From assembly GCA_944392975.1 (NCBI GenBank), contig CALXYN010000006.1, forward strand, positions 1 through 60,640: DNA of 60,640 nt. The letters run 5' to 3'. Origin of the DNA: an uncultured Spirochaetaceae bacterium. Its GTDB lineage: Bacteria; Spirochaetota; Spirochaetia; Sphaerochaetales; Sphaerochaetaceae. A program made the translations under genes and the position numbers. The notes beneath the pieces are model-generated. The model saw nothing but the letters and a program-made list of their open reading frames with translations. It was not told the origin of the DNA and ran no database searches. Position 1 is the stretch's first letter. Each line of letters opens with the position of its first letter. Positions 7,896 through 15,434 of the stretch are shown piece after piece.

Positions 7896-7951
7896 CTCTA
7901 CAATAGCAAAGAGAAGGCAAAACAGACATTTTTTCAGTTTTATGTATACAG
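7896..7951 (-). promoter_or_regulatory. CRISPR leader
   Basis: Only 56 bp separate the csn2 stop from the first repeat. On the minus strand this AT-rich stretch contains a TATACA -10-like box at 7943-7948 and ends TATTGTAGAG against the repeat. The pre-crRNA promoter either uses this box or lies inside the 3' end of csn2; read-through from the cas operon is also possible. Confidence 0.5.
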
Positions 7952-8629
7952 TTAAAAAAGCTCGAAACCGTCTAAATCAATTACTATCTTTGTTGCAAAA
8001 TCTATACTGACATCAGATGACAAGGAATTTCCTTCCACAAACAAAAGCGAATGTCCCAACAATTTGCAATCTTTGGCAAGAATGGATAATTCATCTTTTG
8101 AGAAGAATGAAAAAGCGTTAACAATTACAAAGCAACCAATGTTACAGATATTATGCATCATATTCATATACTCAAGTAATTTTTCCAATTCATTCTGGTA
8201 ATCATACTCAACACGATAACCAAGCATTTTCATAATTGCAGCAGATTCTGGTTCAGTATAGGAAACATGATACTGAAAATTTTCTGCAATATATTCTGCA
8301 TACTCTTGCAACGATGCAATCATACTCTGTGTTCTTTCAATCATATCTTCAGAAACTGCAAATGATTTAATCTGAGAGGAAATCTTATTAGTAATACGCT
8401 TATCTTCAATTTCAAAATCCAGAGGATTTGTTATAGATACCAGATTATTCTCAATTTTTAGCTCCTCATTATTCTCCGACAACACAAAGAGACCACCATC
8501 CCCTCTACTCTGCTGTACCAACTCACTTACGTATTTTCTGAAAATTACAGGATTATCAAAGAAAACAACAGTTATCTGTCCTGCCGATAAATCAATTTGT
8601 TTTTCATAATCTGGATGAACAAGTTTCAT
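7952..8629 (-). CDS. csn2: CRISPR-associated protein Csn2
   Basis: This 225-residue protein is the fourth gene of a cas9-cas1-cas2-x operon and has the look of Csn2: MKLVHPDYEKQIDLSAGQ at the start, an ATPase-like fold without a Walker A motif, and long charged helices in the middle. Csn2 forms a tetrameric ring that binds DNA ends and works with Cas1-Cas2 and Cas9 in spacer acquisition. It defines the subtype as II-A. The ATG overlaps the cas2 stop (ATGA at 8629-8626). Identification rests on position plus overall resemblance, since the family is poorly conserved. Confidence 0.85.
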   Translation of the reverse strand: MKLVHPDYEKQIDLSAGQITVVFFDNPVIFRKYVSELVQQSRGDGGLFVLSENNEELKIENNLVSITNPLDFEIEDKRITNKISSQIKSFAVSEDMIERTQSMIASLQEYAEYIAENFQYHVSYTEPESAAIMKMLGYRVEYDYQNELEKLLEYMNMMHNICNIGCFVIVNAFSFFSKDELSILAKDCKLLGHSLLFVEGNSLSSDVSIDFATKIVIDLDGFELF

Positions 8630-8946
8630 AGGACTACCAACCTATCAGTCGTAGAAATATATTCTGAATGATAAGATCCTGTAATGTATTTCATTGATGC
8701 GTATTGTTTTTCAGTAACAGTCAAAAGCTGGATTAATCCATTATCAGGAGCATTTTTAATTACAAGTTCTTCAATTGTAGAAGCGGCTGTTGCATTTAAA
8801 GACAACTTGGAATAGACAGATTCCTGAAGCATCACAAAGCCAGTTTTAATCAGGAATTTACGGAATTTTCTATACTCTCTTCTTTCATCAACCGTAAGAA
8901 CTGGAAGATCGAAAAAAACAAATGTGCGCATGAATCTAGGTCTCAT
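8626..8946 (-). CDS. cas2: CRISPR-associated endoribonuclease/integration factor Cas2
   Basis: This 106-residue ferredoxin-fold protein contains the typical first strand MRTFVFFDLPVLT, with the conserved Asp, followed by RREYRKFRKFLIKTGFVMLQESVY. Cas2 bridges two Cas1 dimers in the spacer-integration complex. The first ATG (8946) overlaps the cas1 3' end by 11 bp; an ATG five codons later (8931) gives a more usual N terminus, and neither has a strong Shine-Dalgarno sequence. The end overlaps csn2 by 4 bp. Confidence 0.93.
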   Translation of the reverse strand: MRPRFMRTFVFFDLPVLTVDERREYRKFRKFLIKTGFVMLQESVYSKLSLNATAASTIEELVIKNAPDNGLIQLLTVTEKQYASMKYITGSYHSEYISTTDRLVVL

Positions 8947-9808
8947 AAAATGCTATCAATTCAGGATTTCCTGTCTCTAGAGCGTCAAGTACACTCTTTA
9001 CATATACATCAATAGCAAGAAGTACTGTTGTCTGCCTTCCTCGTATCGATACAATATCGTTAAGCATATTAACAATAGCTAGCTTATTTTCAGTTGTGAG
9101 AGTTTCTTCCATTGGCAATGACAAGACCTTTTCATCCACTAAAGGACGAAAAGGTTCCATGATATCTGAACTCAGATTGAATTGATTAAATATATTATGG
9201 TGGAATATGCCAAGTTGAGTCATAAATCCATTAGCAACTATGCATCTGCTTACTGATGAAAGTATAATTGTATATCCATAATCCAGTGCGGCATTTATCG
9301 CTGATGATTCTTTTCTCGAGAACTCATGGCCCAAAAGAGCATTGAAATATACTTTTGCAGCATGAGCCTCCCTATTTGTAGAATCTCCAGGCTGGATATC
9401 ATCCATATAAGAAAAGATCCGCTCCCAATCAGGCCCTCTTATATACTTTTTAAGGACCAGGGACTGTTTGTAAATCTTATCCTTGACTATGGCTGCCCAG
9501 ACTCTATCTTTTGCCTCTTGCTTCCATTGTAACTGCGAATATATCCTACCGCTGTTATTATAACTCCCATAAAATGGAAGAACCTGAGCACCTGGATTAT
9601 GTTTCGAATCACAGACAATCACAGCGATTTTCCGTTCCATCAATGCATCAAGCAAGGACAACGAAAGAACACAGCCAGTATTCTCAATAAGGAGGACAGA
9701 AATCTCATCAAGAAGGATACGTTTTGTTTCTGTCCCCCTTACAACTAAATACCCAAGCTTTGTTTCAAGTCTTGCCCTTGAGCTGATAACCACGACTCTC
9801 CAGCTCAT
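8936..9808 (-). CDS. cas1: CRISPR-associated integrase Cas1 (type II)
   Basis: The 290-residue protein begins MSWRVVVISSRARLETKLGY, as type II Cas1 proteins do. Expected metal ligands are visible: Glu147 in NREAHAAKVYF, a His in GIFHHNIFNQF (203/204) and Glu218 in SSDIMEPFRP. It catalyses insertion of new spacers at the leader end of the array together with Cas2, Csn2 and Cas9. Its ATG overlaps the cas9 stop (ATGA, 9808-9805), so translation is coupled. Confidence 0.96.
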   Translation of the reverse strand: MSWRVVVISSRARLETKLGYLVVRGTETKRILLDEISVLLIENTGCVLSLSLLDALMERKIAVIVCDSKHNPGAQVLPFYGSYNNSGRIYSQLQWKQEAKDRVWAAIVKDKIYKQSLVLKKYIRGPDWERIFSYMDDIQPGDSTNREAHAAKVYFNALLGHEFSRKESSAINAALDYGYTIILSSVSRCIVANGFMTQLGIFHHNIFNQFNLSSDIMEPFRPLVDEKVLSLPMEETLTTENKLAIVNMLNDIVSIRGRQTTVLLAIDVYVKSVLDALETGNPELIAFYET

Positions 9809-12800
9809 ATACTTATTTCTTCAACCTTCTCAAATAAACCAGTGGCACTATAATCAAAAATCTTGAGTTTCCTTCCGTTTGCTCTAAAAGTGGAACTGCA
9901 TTTAATCACACCTTTGTTTTCTGAGCCACCTATAAGACTTAAATCAGCTTTACCGCCACCCATTCCAAAATAAAGAAGCAGATTTGAGATAACCACACAC
10001 TGATTCTCTATAGATAGATTAATAAATGACTCTCTCCCCTTCTCAATAGTCGTTACTTGACATGCTGGCCTTTTTAGATAAAGAGGACTTTGAGCTTTTG
10101 AGAGGAACAAATCATAAATCTTCAGATTGTTATCTCTGGAAATTTCATCATGCTTCTCATCAATCAGCAAATTACTGTTTTGTTTTCGTCTTGCAAGGAA
10201 TTTCTCAATCTTTTTTATGAGGAATGCCATCTCATCATCAATCAGTAACGGAATGGCTGAATCCAGTGTAATCCGGTTATCAGTTTTTCCTGTTAAACAG
10301 AATTTGTATCCATCTATTGATATCATAGTGTTTTTCAGAATTCTGGCTCTGAGAATTTCCGGTTCATTCAGACCAAGTTTCTCATGGCAAAAAGCAACAA
10401 GATCCGTCTCATCTTTTATTGAAGATGCCTCAATTATGGCTATTGGAATAAAAGAAACGCAGGATCCTTTCTTGTCACGATGTTTCACAAGTGCAAAATA
10501 AGCAGTTGCTGCATTATTATAACCGCCATATCTTTTTACCCAATCATCCAATACCGATTGCTTGTCCACGTTCTTTTCTAATTTGCTTTTAAGTACTGGA
10601 TCAGAAACTTTCAATGGTCTTGCGCCATTTTTGCTTCCAGCAGCTACTGGCATCTGATCAAATAATCCACCACCAACCTCTATGCACTGCTTTGTATAAA
10701 GAATATTATTCCTAGCCATTTGCTTCCGCACAGTTGCTATTGTGCCATTCTCTCCAGCAATCCAGGCATTTCTGACATCATAGTCATATGGTTTCGCAAG
10801 GTTATATTTGCTGTCTACACTGCCATTATTCATCAGATAACCAACGACATACTTAGTGTCATATAGATTGCCGACAACAATATTCAGATATGCATCTTTT
10901 GCATGATGGAGATTATTCAGAGATCGCAGTTTTATGAAATTGAATTGATCTCTGAATTCCGAGACAAGACGAGCCCTAGAATAAACAATCCTTGTTTCGG
11001 AACCAAAGTATCGCGCAAGAATTCCAGCTGTCGCTTTTGTGGATTGACTAGTTTCAACTAGCTGCCTTGCTATGAAACCTTTCTCGTCTTCCTGAGTGAA
11101 AGGAGTATGACGCACAAGACGCCTGAGCTTCTCTTCTGAAATCAAACCCATTTTATGAAGTTTCTCCCAGAAAGGACGCATTTTCTGCCGTATCTGATCC
11201 TCCAAAGGATATGAATTTGACTTCCTGCCATTTATCTCCTTAAGAACAAGAACTCTGTTAGAAAGAGAATCATCACCGCTCTTTGAGAACGGATAAATAT
11301 GGTCTATGTCATAGACATCGGTATTGCCGATATCAGCAAGACTAATCGGTTCTCCTGTATACATACATTTTCCAAGCTGAGTGTAATAAAGATAGAGTTT
11401 ATCTCTACGACTCAGCATCTCTGGGTCTTCTGTCTCCAGTGCTGCCAGAATATCTTTCTCATCATCAGCCAGTTCAATATTCTTATCGCGTAGTTTTGAA
11501 AGAAGATCATCTTTTCTGGAAACCGTACGCTTTCCTTTTTCACCATCACCTCGTGTAACTTCCACAAAAACCTTCTTTGGAGGATGCTTCATGATATGTT
11601 CAATCTCATCGACAATCTTCAAAGTCTGCCATATTTGTCTTTTCACAGCGGGTGAAACATAAAGGCTATCAACAACACTGTAATCAAGTTTATTTATCTT
11701 GGAATCATCACCAGTCTGAAGCACAAAGTCATAATTTCCGCTAAGAAGCTGCATCAGGTTATTCTGCGTTTCCCATAGCATACTGATAATGCTTTTCATC
11801 TCACCTGTAGCTTTATCAACATGATAAATACCTGTAAGGAATTTTTCAGATAATCGCCCCCATCCAGAATATCGCAGCCTGGATATTCTTTTTATCTCCT
11901 GTCTGGAAAGCACATTGCCAAAAGCTTCTGAGATTTTTCTTTCAGCAATATTGCCGCCATCAGAAAAAATTGTAAGCCATTTTATAATTTCCTCCACTTC
12001 TGAAATCTTAAGCTTCTTTTCATCTATATATGGACGGAAATCATGATATGAAGAAAGAGATGCTTTGAAAGATCCATCTATACCAGAAACATCCAGCTCT
12101 TCATTTTTCGCATACCAGCCTTCCGTAATAAGATATTCCTTAAATCCCCTGATCGAGACTTTCTTCTTTTGTTTGAAAAGATTGGAATAAACAGACTGTT
12201 TCTGCTGAATAGTAAGAAGATTTCCATTCACTCTTACATTATTCAGCTCATTAAGGACCAAAAACTTTGAATAAAGGATTGAGGAAGAAGGGAGAACATC
12301 TTCACCGGGAAGGTAGGTGCATTTGTTTGTCATTCTCTTTATGAATCCTTCAGCAGAAGCATCCATATCAATCATTTCATCGATATTCCATGGAAGGATT
12401 TTTCCGTTCTTTTTTCTGACGGCCCAACCACTGACAGTCTTATCATTTCGACCTATTGGACCAACATAATATGGGATACGGAATTTGATAATCATATCAA
12501 GTTTGTCTATAGCCGTAAGACCATTCTCATCCTTTTCCGAAAGAAATGGATAATCGTTTTTTGCAACTTCAAGAATAGCATCCATTTCAGCCTTATTAAC
12601 CTGATAAGGAATCACACTATTCCGGAAAGAAATGAGCAATGGAAGAAAAACATCATCAGCAATCCGTTGAAGAACAATCTGTGAATCCTTATCTTCTGGA
12701 TTAGGCCCAATGAGTTTTCGAATCAACTTATAGAATTCCTCTGTGCTCGTACGTCTTACACTTTTGGATTCCTTATTATCATGAATTGTTCCTATATATG

Positions 12801-13851
12801 ATGAAAAAGTGCCTTTGCCTTCTTTGTGGAAGAAATAGTCATATTCATCGGGTGCATGAAATCTGATTGCACGTTTAAGACAGCACAAATCTTCGTGGTT
12901 CTGATTATATTGGTTGACCTTAGCCTCAGAGATTGAGGAGTACCCCGTCATTATTCCAGCCAGCAGTCCCCAATCATAAATCCCCTTAGAAAGAACAACA
13001 AAACGATATTCATCATCAGAAAGAGTTTCCTCCAATTCTGGAAGAACAACCTCTTCAAAAGAAGCGCTCCGGAATTCCATTGCAGGAAGCTCTTCATAAG
13101 CTTCATTTGCAAAGAGCTTATCAGCCTTCACCTTGCCGCCTGCAAGTAACGAAATAAAAGCAGTACGGATTTTACTGTCTTCGCAGTAAATAAGATTCTT
13201 CAAAGCTTCTTTCTTTGCAGAAAGCTTTTTGCCTCTTATGGCAATCTCTACCTCTTCTACATCACTGAATGAGATTCTCATACCATCATAAACAGCATCT
13301 GAAGTCTCTGAAATATCATCAAGAAGAGGTTTCAAGTTCATAACAGAACTAAGATTGTCACCTAAGGTAAAAAGAAAATGTCCTCTGTTCTTTATGATAT
13401 GATGTATAGCCAGATAAAGCAGGCGTGGATCATGCTTTGCCCTCCCAAGTCTTAAATCTTCCCTGAGATGATAGATTGTCGGATACTGGCGAAAGAAATC
13501 CTTATCCTTGTAATCCGTATCATTAAAAAGAGAATTGGGCTGTTTCTCCTTTTTATCATCAACATAATAATGACTATCATTCAGTCGCTGAAAAAATAAG
13601 GGATCAACTTTAAATATTTCTTCCGCAAAAAGAGACTGGACCAGTCTTATACGTTCCTTTTTCCTTTCAAGACGACGCCTTGCAGCCCTAAAGCCTCTCC
13701 GTTCTGCAGCAGTCTTTGCCTCATCAAAGAGATGGGCGCCCCATATAGCTTTCCCATTAAATTTGATAACGTTATACGCTGTATCAGTTACGGCAAAGCC
13801 AACAGATTCTGTTCCACAATCCAGTCCGATGTAATAATCCTGATTTATCAC
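9805..13851 (-). CDS. cas9: RNA-guided DNA endonuclease Cas9, type II-A
   Basis: This is a 1348-residue Cas9 with all nuclease residues present. RuvC-I is YYIGLDCGTESVGFAV (Asp11), followed by an Arg-rich bridge helix (GFRAARRRLERKKERIR). RuvC-II has Glu764 in KKVFVEVTRGDG, HNH has YDIDHIYPFSKSG (Asp850, His851), and RuvC-III has HHAKDAYLN (His983, Asp986). With crRNA and tracrRNA it cuts matching DNA next to a PAM, which is unknown here. I place the start at GTG 13851, with GGAGGG at 13861-13866. An in-frame ATG at 13905 lies inside the tracrRNA gene and would add 18 unlikely residues. It heads the cas9-cas1-cas2-csn2 operon. Confidence 0.97.
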   Translation of the reverse strand: MINQDYYIGLDCGTESVGFAVTDTAYNVIKFNGKAIWGAHLFDEAKTAAERRGFRAARRRLERKKERIRLVQSLFAEEIFKVDPLFFQRLNDSHYYVDDKKEKQPNSLFNDTDYKDKDFFRQYPTIYHLREDLRLGRAKHDPRLLYLAIHHIIKNRGHFLFTLGDNLSSVMNLKPLLDDISETSDAVYDGMRISFSDVEEVEIAIRGKKLSAKKEALKNLIYCEDSKIRTAFISLLAGGKVKADKLFANEAYEELPAMEFRSASFEEVVLPELEETLSDDEYRFVVLSKGIYDWGLLAGIMTGYSSISEAKVNQYNQNHEDLCCLKRAIRFHAPDEYDYFFHKEGKGTFSSYIGTIHDNKESKSVRRTSTEEFYKLIRKLIGPNPEDKDSQIVLQRIADDVFLPLLISFRNSVIPYQVNKAEMDAILEVAKNDYPFLSEKDENGLTAIDKLDMIIKFRIPYYVGPIGRNDKTVSGWAVRKKNGKILPWNIDEMIDMDASAEGFIKRMTNKCTYLPGEDVLPSSSILYSKFLVLNELNNVRVNGNLLTIQQKQSVYSNLFKQKKKVSIRGFKEYLITEGWYAKNEELDVSGIDGSFKASLSSYHDFRPYIDEKKLKISEVEEIIKWLTIFSDGGNIAERKISEAFGNVLSRQEIKRISRLRYSGWGRLSEKFLTGIYHVDKATGEMKSIISMLWETQNNLMQLLSGNYDFVLQTGDDSKINKLDYSVVDSLYVSPAVKRQIWQTLKIVDEIEHIMKHPPKKVFVEVTRGDGEKGKRTVSRKDDLLSKLRDKNIELADDEKDILAALETEDPEMLSRRDKLYLYYTQLGKCMYTGEPISLADIGNTDVYDIDHIYPFSKSGDDSLSNRVLVLKEINGRKSNSYPLEDQIRQKMRPFWEKLHKMGLISEEKLRRLVRHTPFTQEDEKGFIARQLVETSQSTKATAGILARYFGSETRIVYSRARLVSEFRDQFNFIKLRSLNNLHHAKDAYLNIVVGNLYDTKYVVGYLMNNGSVDSKYNLAKPYDYDVRNAWIAGENGTIATVRKQMARNNILYTKQCIEVGGGLFDQMPVAAGSKNGARPLKVSDPVLKSKLEKNVDKQSVLDDWVKRYGGYNNAATAYFALVKHRDKKGSCVSFIPIAIIEASSIKDETDLVAFCHEKLGLNEPEILRARILKNTMISIDGYKFCLTGKTDNRITLDSAIPLLIDDEMAFLIKKIEKFLARRKQNSNLLIDEKHDEISRDNNLKIYDLFLSKAQSPLYLKRPACQVTTIEKGRESFINLSIENQCVVISNLLLYFGMGGGKADLSLIGGSENKGVIKCSSTFRANGRKLKIFDYSATGLFEKVEEISI

Positions 13852-13880
13852 TTGACGAACCCCTCCATGTATACCAGAAT
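13852..13880 (+). promoter_or_regulatory. Promoter of the tracrRNA
   Basis: TTGACG at 13852-13857 and CAGAAT at 13875-13880 are separated by exactly 17 bp on the plus strand. They point to a start near 13887, immediately before the anti-repeat. The -35 abuts the cas9 GTG start codon and the spacer contains the cas9 ribosome-binding site on the other strand. Confidence 0.6.
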
Positions 13881-13886
13881 AAGGGA

Positions 13887-13978
13887 CGTAACATATCATG
13901 TCCAAACAAAAACATGTTCAAAACGCCCGAAAGGGTCTCCCATTGTAGGGATTTAGCCACCTTAGGGTGGTTTTTCTT
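13887..13978 (+). ncRNA. tracrRNA
   Basis: The anti-repeat at 13888-13907 reads GTAACATATC, then ATGT, then CCAAAC. The first and last blocks are perfect complements of crRNA-repeat segments GATATGTTAC and GTTTGG, leaving a 2-nt (GA) against 4-nt (ATGT) bulge, the same architecture as the SpCas9 repeat:anti-repeat duplex. Downstream are hairpins CCC-GAAA-GGG (13926-13935) and TCCC-ATTGTA-GGGA (13938-13951). A terminator hairpin follows, CCACC-TTAG-GGTGG (13957-13970), then TTTTTCTTT. It is transcribed away from cas9 and overlaps the cas9 upstream region. This is sequence reading only; no transcript data were available. Confidence 0.9.
13893..13921 (-). promoter_or_regulatory. Possible promoter of the cas operon, inside the tracrRNA gene
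   Basis: On the minus strand TTGAAC (13921-13916) and a poor -10, TGATAT (13898-13893), are 17 bp apart. A start near 13886 would give a 35-nt leader with the cas9 Shine-Dalgarno sequence. The weak -10 makes this tentative, but whatever promoter is used must overlap or read through the tracrRNA gene. Confidence 0.35.
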
Positions 13979-14030
13979 TACCCTAGCAACAAGAATAAGA
14001 AAGATTCATGGATTAAAACGGGAAGCACTT

Positions 14031-14083
14031 AGAAAAACAAAGGCAACCTACTTCTGAGCCATTGCTCAGCCAAGCAGATTGCC
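14031..14083 (-). terminator. Strong terminator downstream of the initiator tRNA
   Basis: On the minus strand a long stem is formed by GGCAA/TTGCC, CTGCTT/AAGTAG and CTGAGC/GCTCAG around a short loop (14042-14083). It is followed by TTTGTTTTTCT. It ends the tRNA-fMet transcription unit and faces the tracrRNA terminator. Confidence 0.85.
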
Positions 14084-14154
14084 ACTTTCATGATGGTCTG
14101 GAGACCCACATCCACCTTCAGCATTTGCTTCCAGTGGCCCAGATTACATCTATT
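14042..14154 (-). ncRNA. Structured RNA segment downstream of tRNA-fMet, unidentified
   Basis: Between the tRNA 3' end and the terminator, the minus strand holds two further stem-loops. One is CCAC...GTGG enclosing AGC-AAAT-GCT, with an internal loop TGGA/GAAG (about 14112-14137). The other is GGTC-TCCA-GACC (about 14095-14106). With the terminal hairpin this makes a compact RNA of about 110 nt without a coding frame. It could be an independent small RNA or a processed trailer; I do not recognise 4.5S, 6S or RNase P signatures. Confidence 0.45.
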
Positions 14155-14227
14155 TAGCAGGGGCAGGACTCGAACCTGCGACCTCCGGGTTATGAGCCCG
14201 ACGAGCTGCCAACTGCTCTACCCTACG
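14155..14227 (-). tRNA. Initiator tRNA-fMet (CAT)
   Basis: The 73-nt cloverleaf has anticodon CAT in the loop CTCATAA. A G/C-rich anticodon stem (TCGGG/CCCGG) with the three consecutive G-C pairs marks initiators. The T arm is GCAGG-TTCGAGT-CCTGC and the acceptor stem is closed by G2-C71. Position 1-72 is C-U and thus unpaired, as required for formylation and for avoiding elongation. CCA is not encoded. Confidence 0.95.
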
Positions 14228-14301
14228 TCGATTGCTAATGTATGTTAAGCATTATCAAATAACATGTCAAGTGCTGAAGAATATGATTTACAATATTTTT
14301 C

Positions 14302-14319
14302 ATTATGCATAATTATGCA
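14302..14319. promoter_or_regulatory. Overlapping palindromes upstream of the TRAP operon
   Basis: ATTATGCATAAT and GCATAATTATGC, each a perfect 12-bp palindrome, overlap here; the unit ATTATGCA occurs twice 10 bp apart, on one face of the helix. The site precedes a TTGACA box (14349-14354) and could be an operator for the TRAP genes. No regulator gene is adjacent. Confidence 0.35.
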
Positions 14320-14440
14320 ACGAATTTGAATTAAAACTGCATATATTCTTGACAAACACTTTCGCAACCTGAAAAGATGAGATACTATTATTTCTTATCA
14401 CAGAAACACGTAAAGCCGGTACACACAAGGAGGTATCAGG

Positions 14441-15385
14441 ATGAAAAGAACACTTGCCATCACGGCACTCATTCTCATCTCATCGCTGCTTTTCGCAGGT
14501 GGTTCAGGAGAATTAAGTTTTGGAACTGGTGGAGATCAGGGAACATACTACGGATTCGGAAGCGTCCTTGCCCAGCGCATCTCTGCAGAAACAGACACCA
14601 AGGTCACGGCGGTTGTAAGTAACGGCTCACAGGATAACATCGAAATGATGGACATGGGATATAATCAGCTCGGATTCGTCCAGTCAGATGTAATGAGCTA
14701 TGCATATGAGGGAACGAACCTGTTTGCAGATAATGCCATAACCAACTTCTCCACCATCGGAGCCCTCTACATGGAGCAGGTCCAGATTGTAACCCTCAAT
14801 CCAGCGATTAAGACTGTCGCAGATCTCAAGGGAAAGACAGTCTCCATAGGATCTTCCGGTTCAGGTGTTTATTACAATGCAATCGACGTGCTCGGAGCAT
14901 ATGGTCTTACTGAGAATGACATCAACCCGACATACCAGAGCTTCGGAGACAGTGTAGATGCTCTCCAGGACGGAAAGATTGATGCAGCATTCGTAGTTGC
15001 AGGAGCACCTACAGTAGCTGTATCCACATTGGCAAGTACAAGAGATGTATACCTCGTATCAATCGACGATGAGCATATTGAGAACCTTATCGCAACATCA
15101 CCGTATTACAGCAAGAACATCATCGATGCATCTGTCTATGGAACTGATGAGGATTGCCAGACAGTAGCCATTGCCGCTGTTATTATCGCCAATGATGACG
15201 TTTCAGACGATGATGCATATAATATCATCTCGACAATCTTCAACGACAAAGATTCTATTGCAGCAAGCCACAACAAAGGTGCAGAGCTCGATATCAATTT
15301 CGCAGCATCTATATCAAATGTACCTTACCATCCAGGAGCTGCCAGATTCTACGAAGAGAATGGAATTACAGTACCAGTAAAATAA
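14441..15385 (+). CDS. TAXI-family TRAP transporter substrate-binding protein
   Basis: The 314-residue protein starts with a signal peptide (MKRTLAITALILISSLLFAGG). It then reads FGTGGDQGTYYGFGSVLAQRI, the N-terminal signature of TAXI proteins, followed by VSNGSQDNIEMM and KGKTVSIGSSGSGVYYNA. It should capture an organic acid in the periplasm and deliver it to the fused membrane subunit encoded next; the ligand is unknown. AAGGAGGT precedes the ATG by about 8 nt. A strong hairpin after the stop may keep its message more abundant than that of the permease. Confidence 0.9.
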   Translation: MKRTLAITALILISSLLFAGGSGELSFGTGGDQGTYYGFGSVLAQRISAETDTKVTAVVSNGSQDNIEMMDMGYNQLGFVQSDVMSYAYEGTNLFADNAITNFSTIGALYMEQVQIVTLNPAIKTVADLKGKTVSIGSSGSGVYYNAIDVLGAYGLTENDINPTYQSFGDSVDALQDGKIDAAFVVAGAPTVAVSTLASTRDVYLVSIDDEHIENLIATSPYYSKNIIDASVYGTDEDCQTVAIAAVIIANDDVSDDDAYNIISTIFNDKDSIAASHNKGAELDINFAASISNVPYHPGAARFYEENGITVPVK

Positions 15386-15396
15386 AACTACACCAT

Positions 15397-15420
15397 GGTG
15401 AGGAGGCAAAACTCCTCACC
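15397..15420 (+). other. Intercistronic hairpin between TRAP genes
   Basis: GGTGAGGAG and CTCCTCACC form a perfect 9-bp stem with a GCAAAA loop and no T-tract, between the binding-protein stop and the permease start. Such hairpins usually protect the upstream message from 3' decay, favouring excess binding protein. Confidence 0.75.
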
Positions 15421-15434
15421 CCAAGGGGGCAGAT

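Noticed and set aside
13852-13905. 18-residue N-terminal extension of Cas9 from an ATG at 13905
   Set aside because: It overlaps the tracrRNA anti-repeat, whereas the GTG at 13851 has a strong Shine-Dalgarno sequence and gives the usual N terminus.
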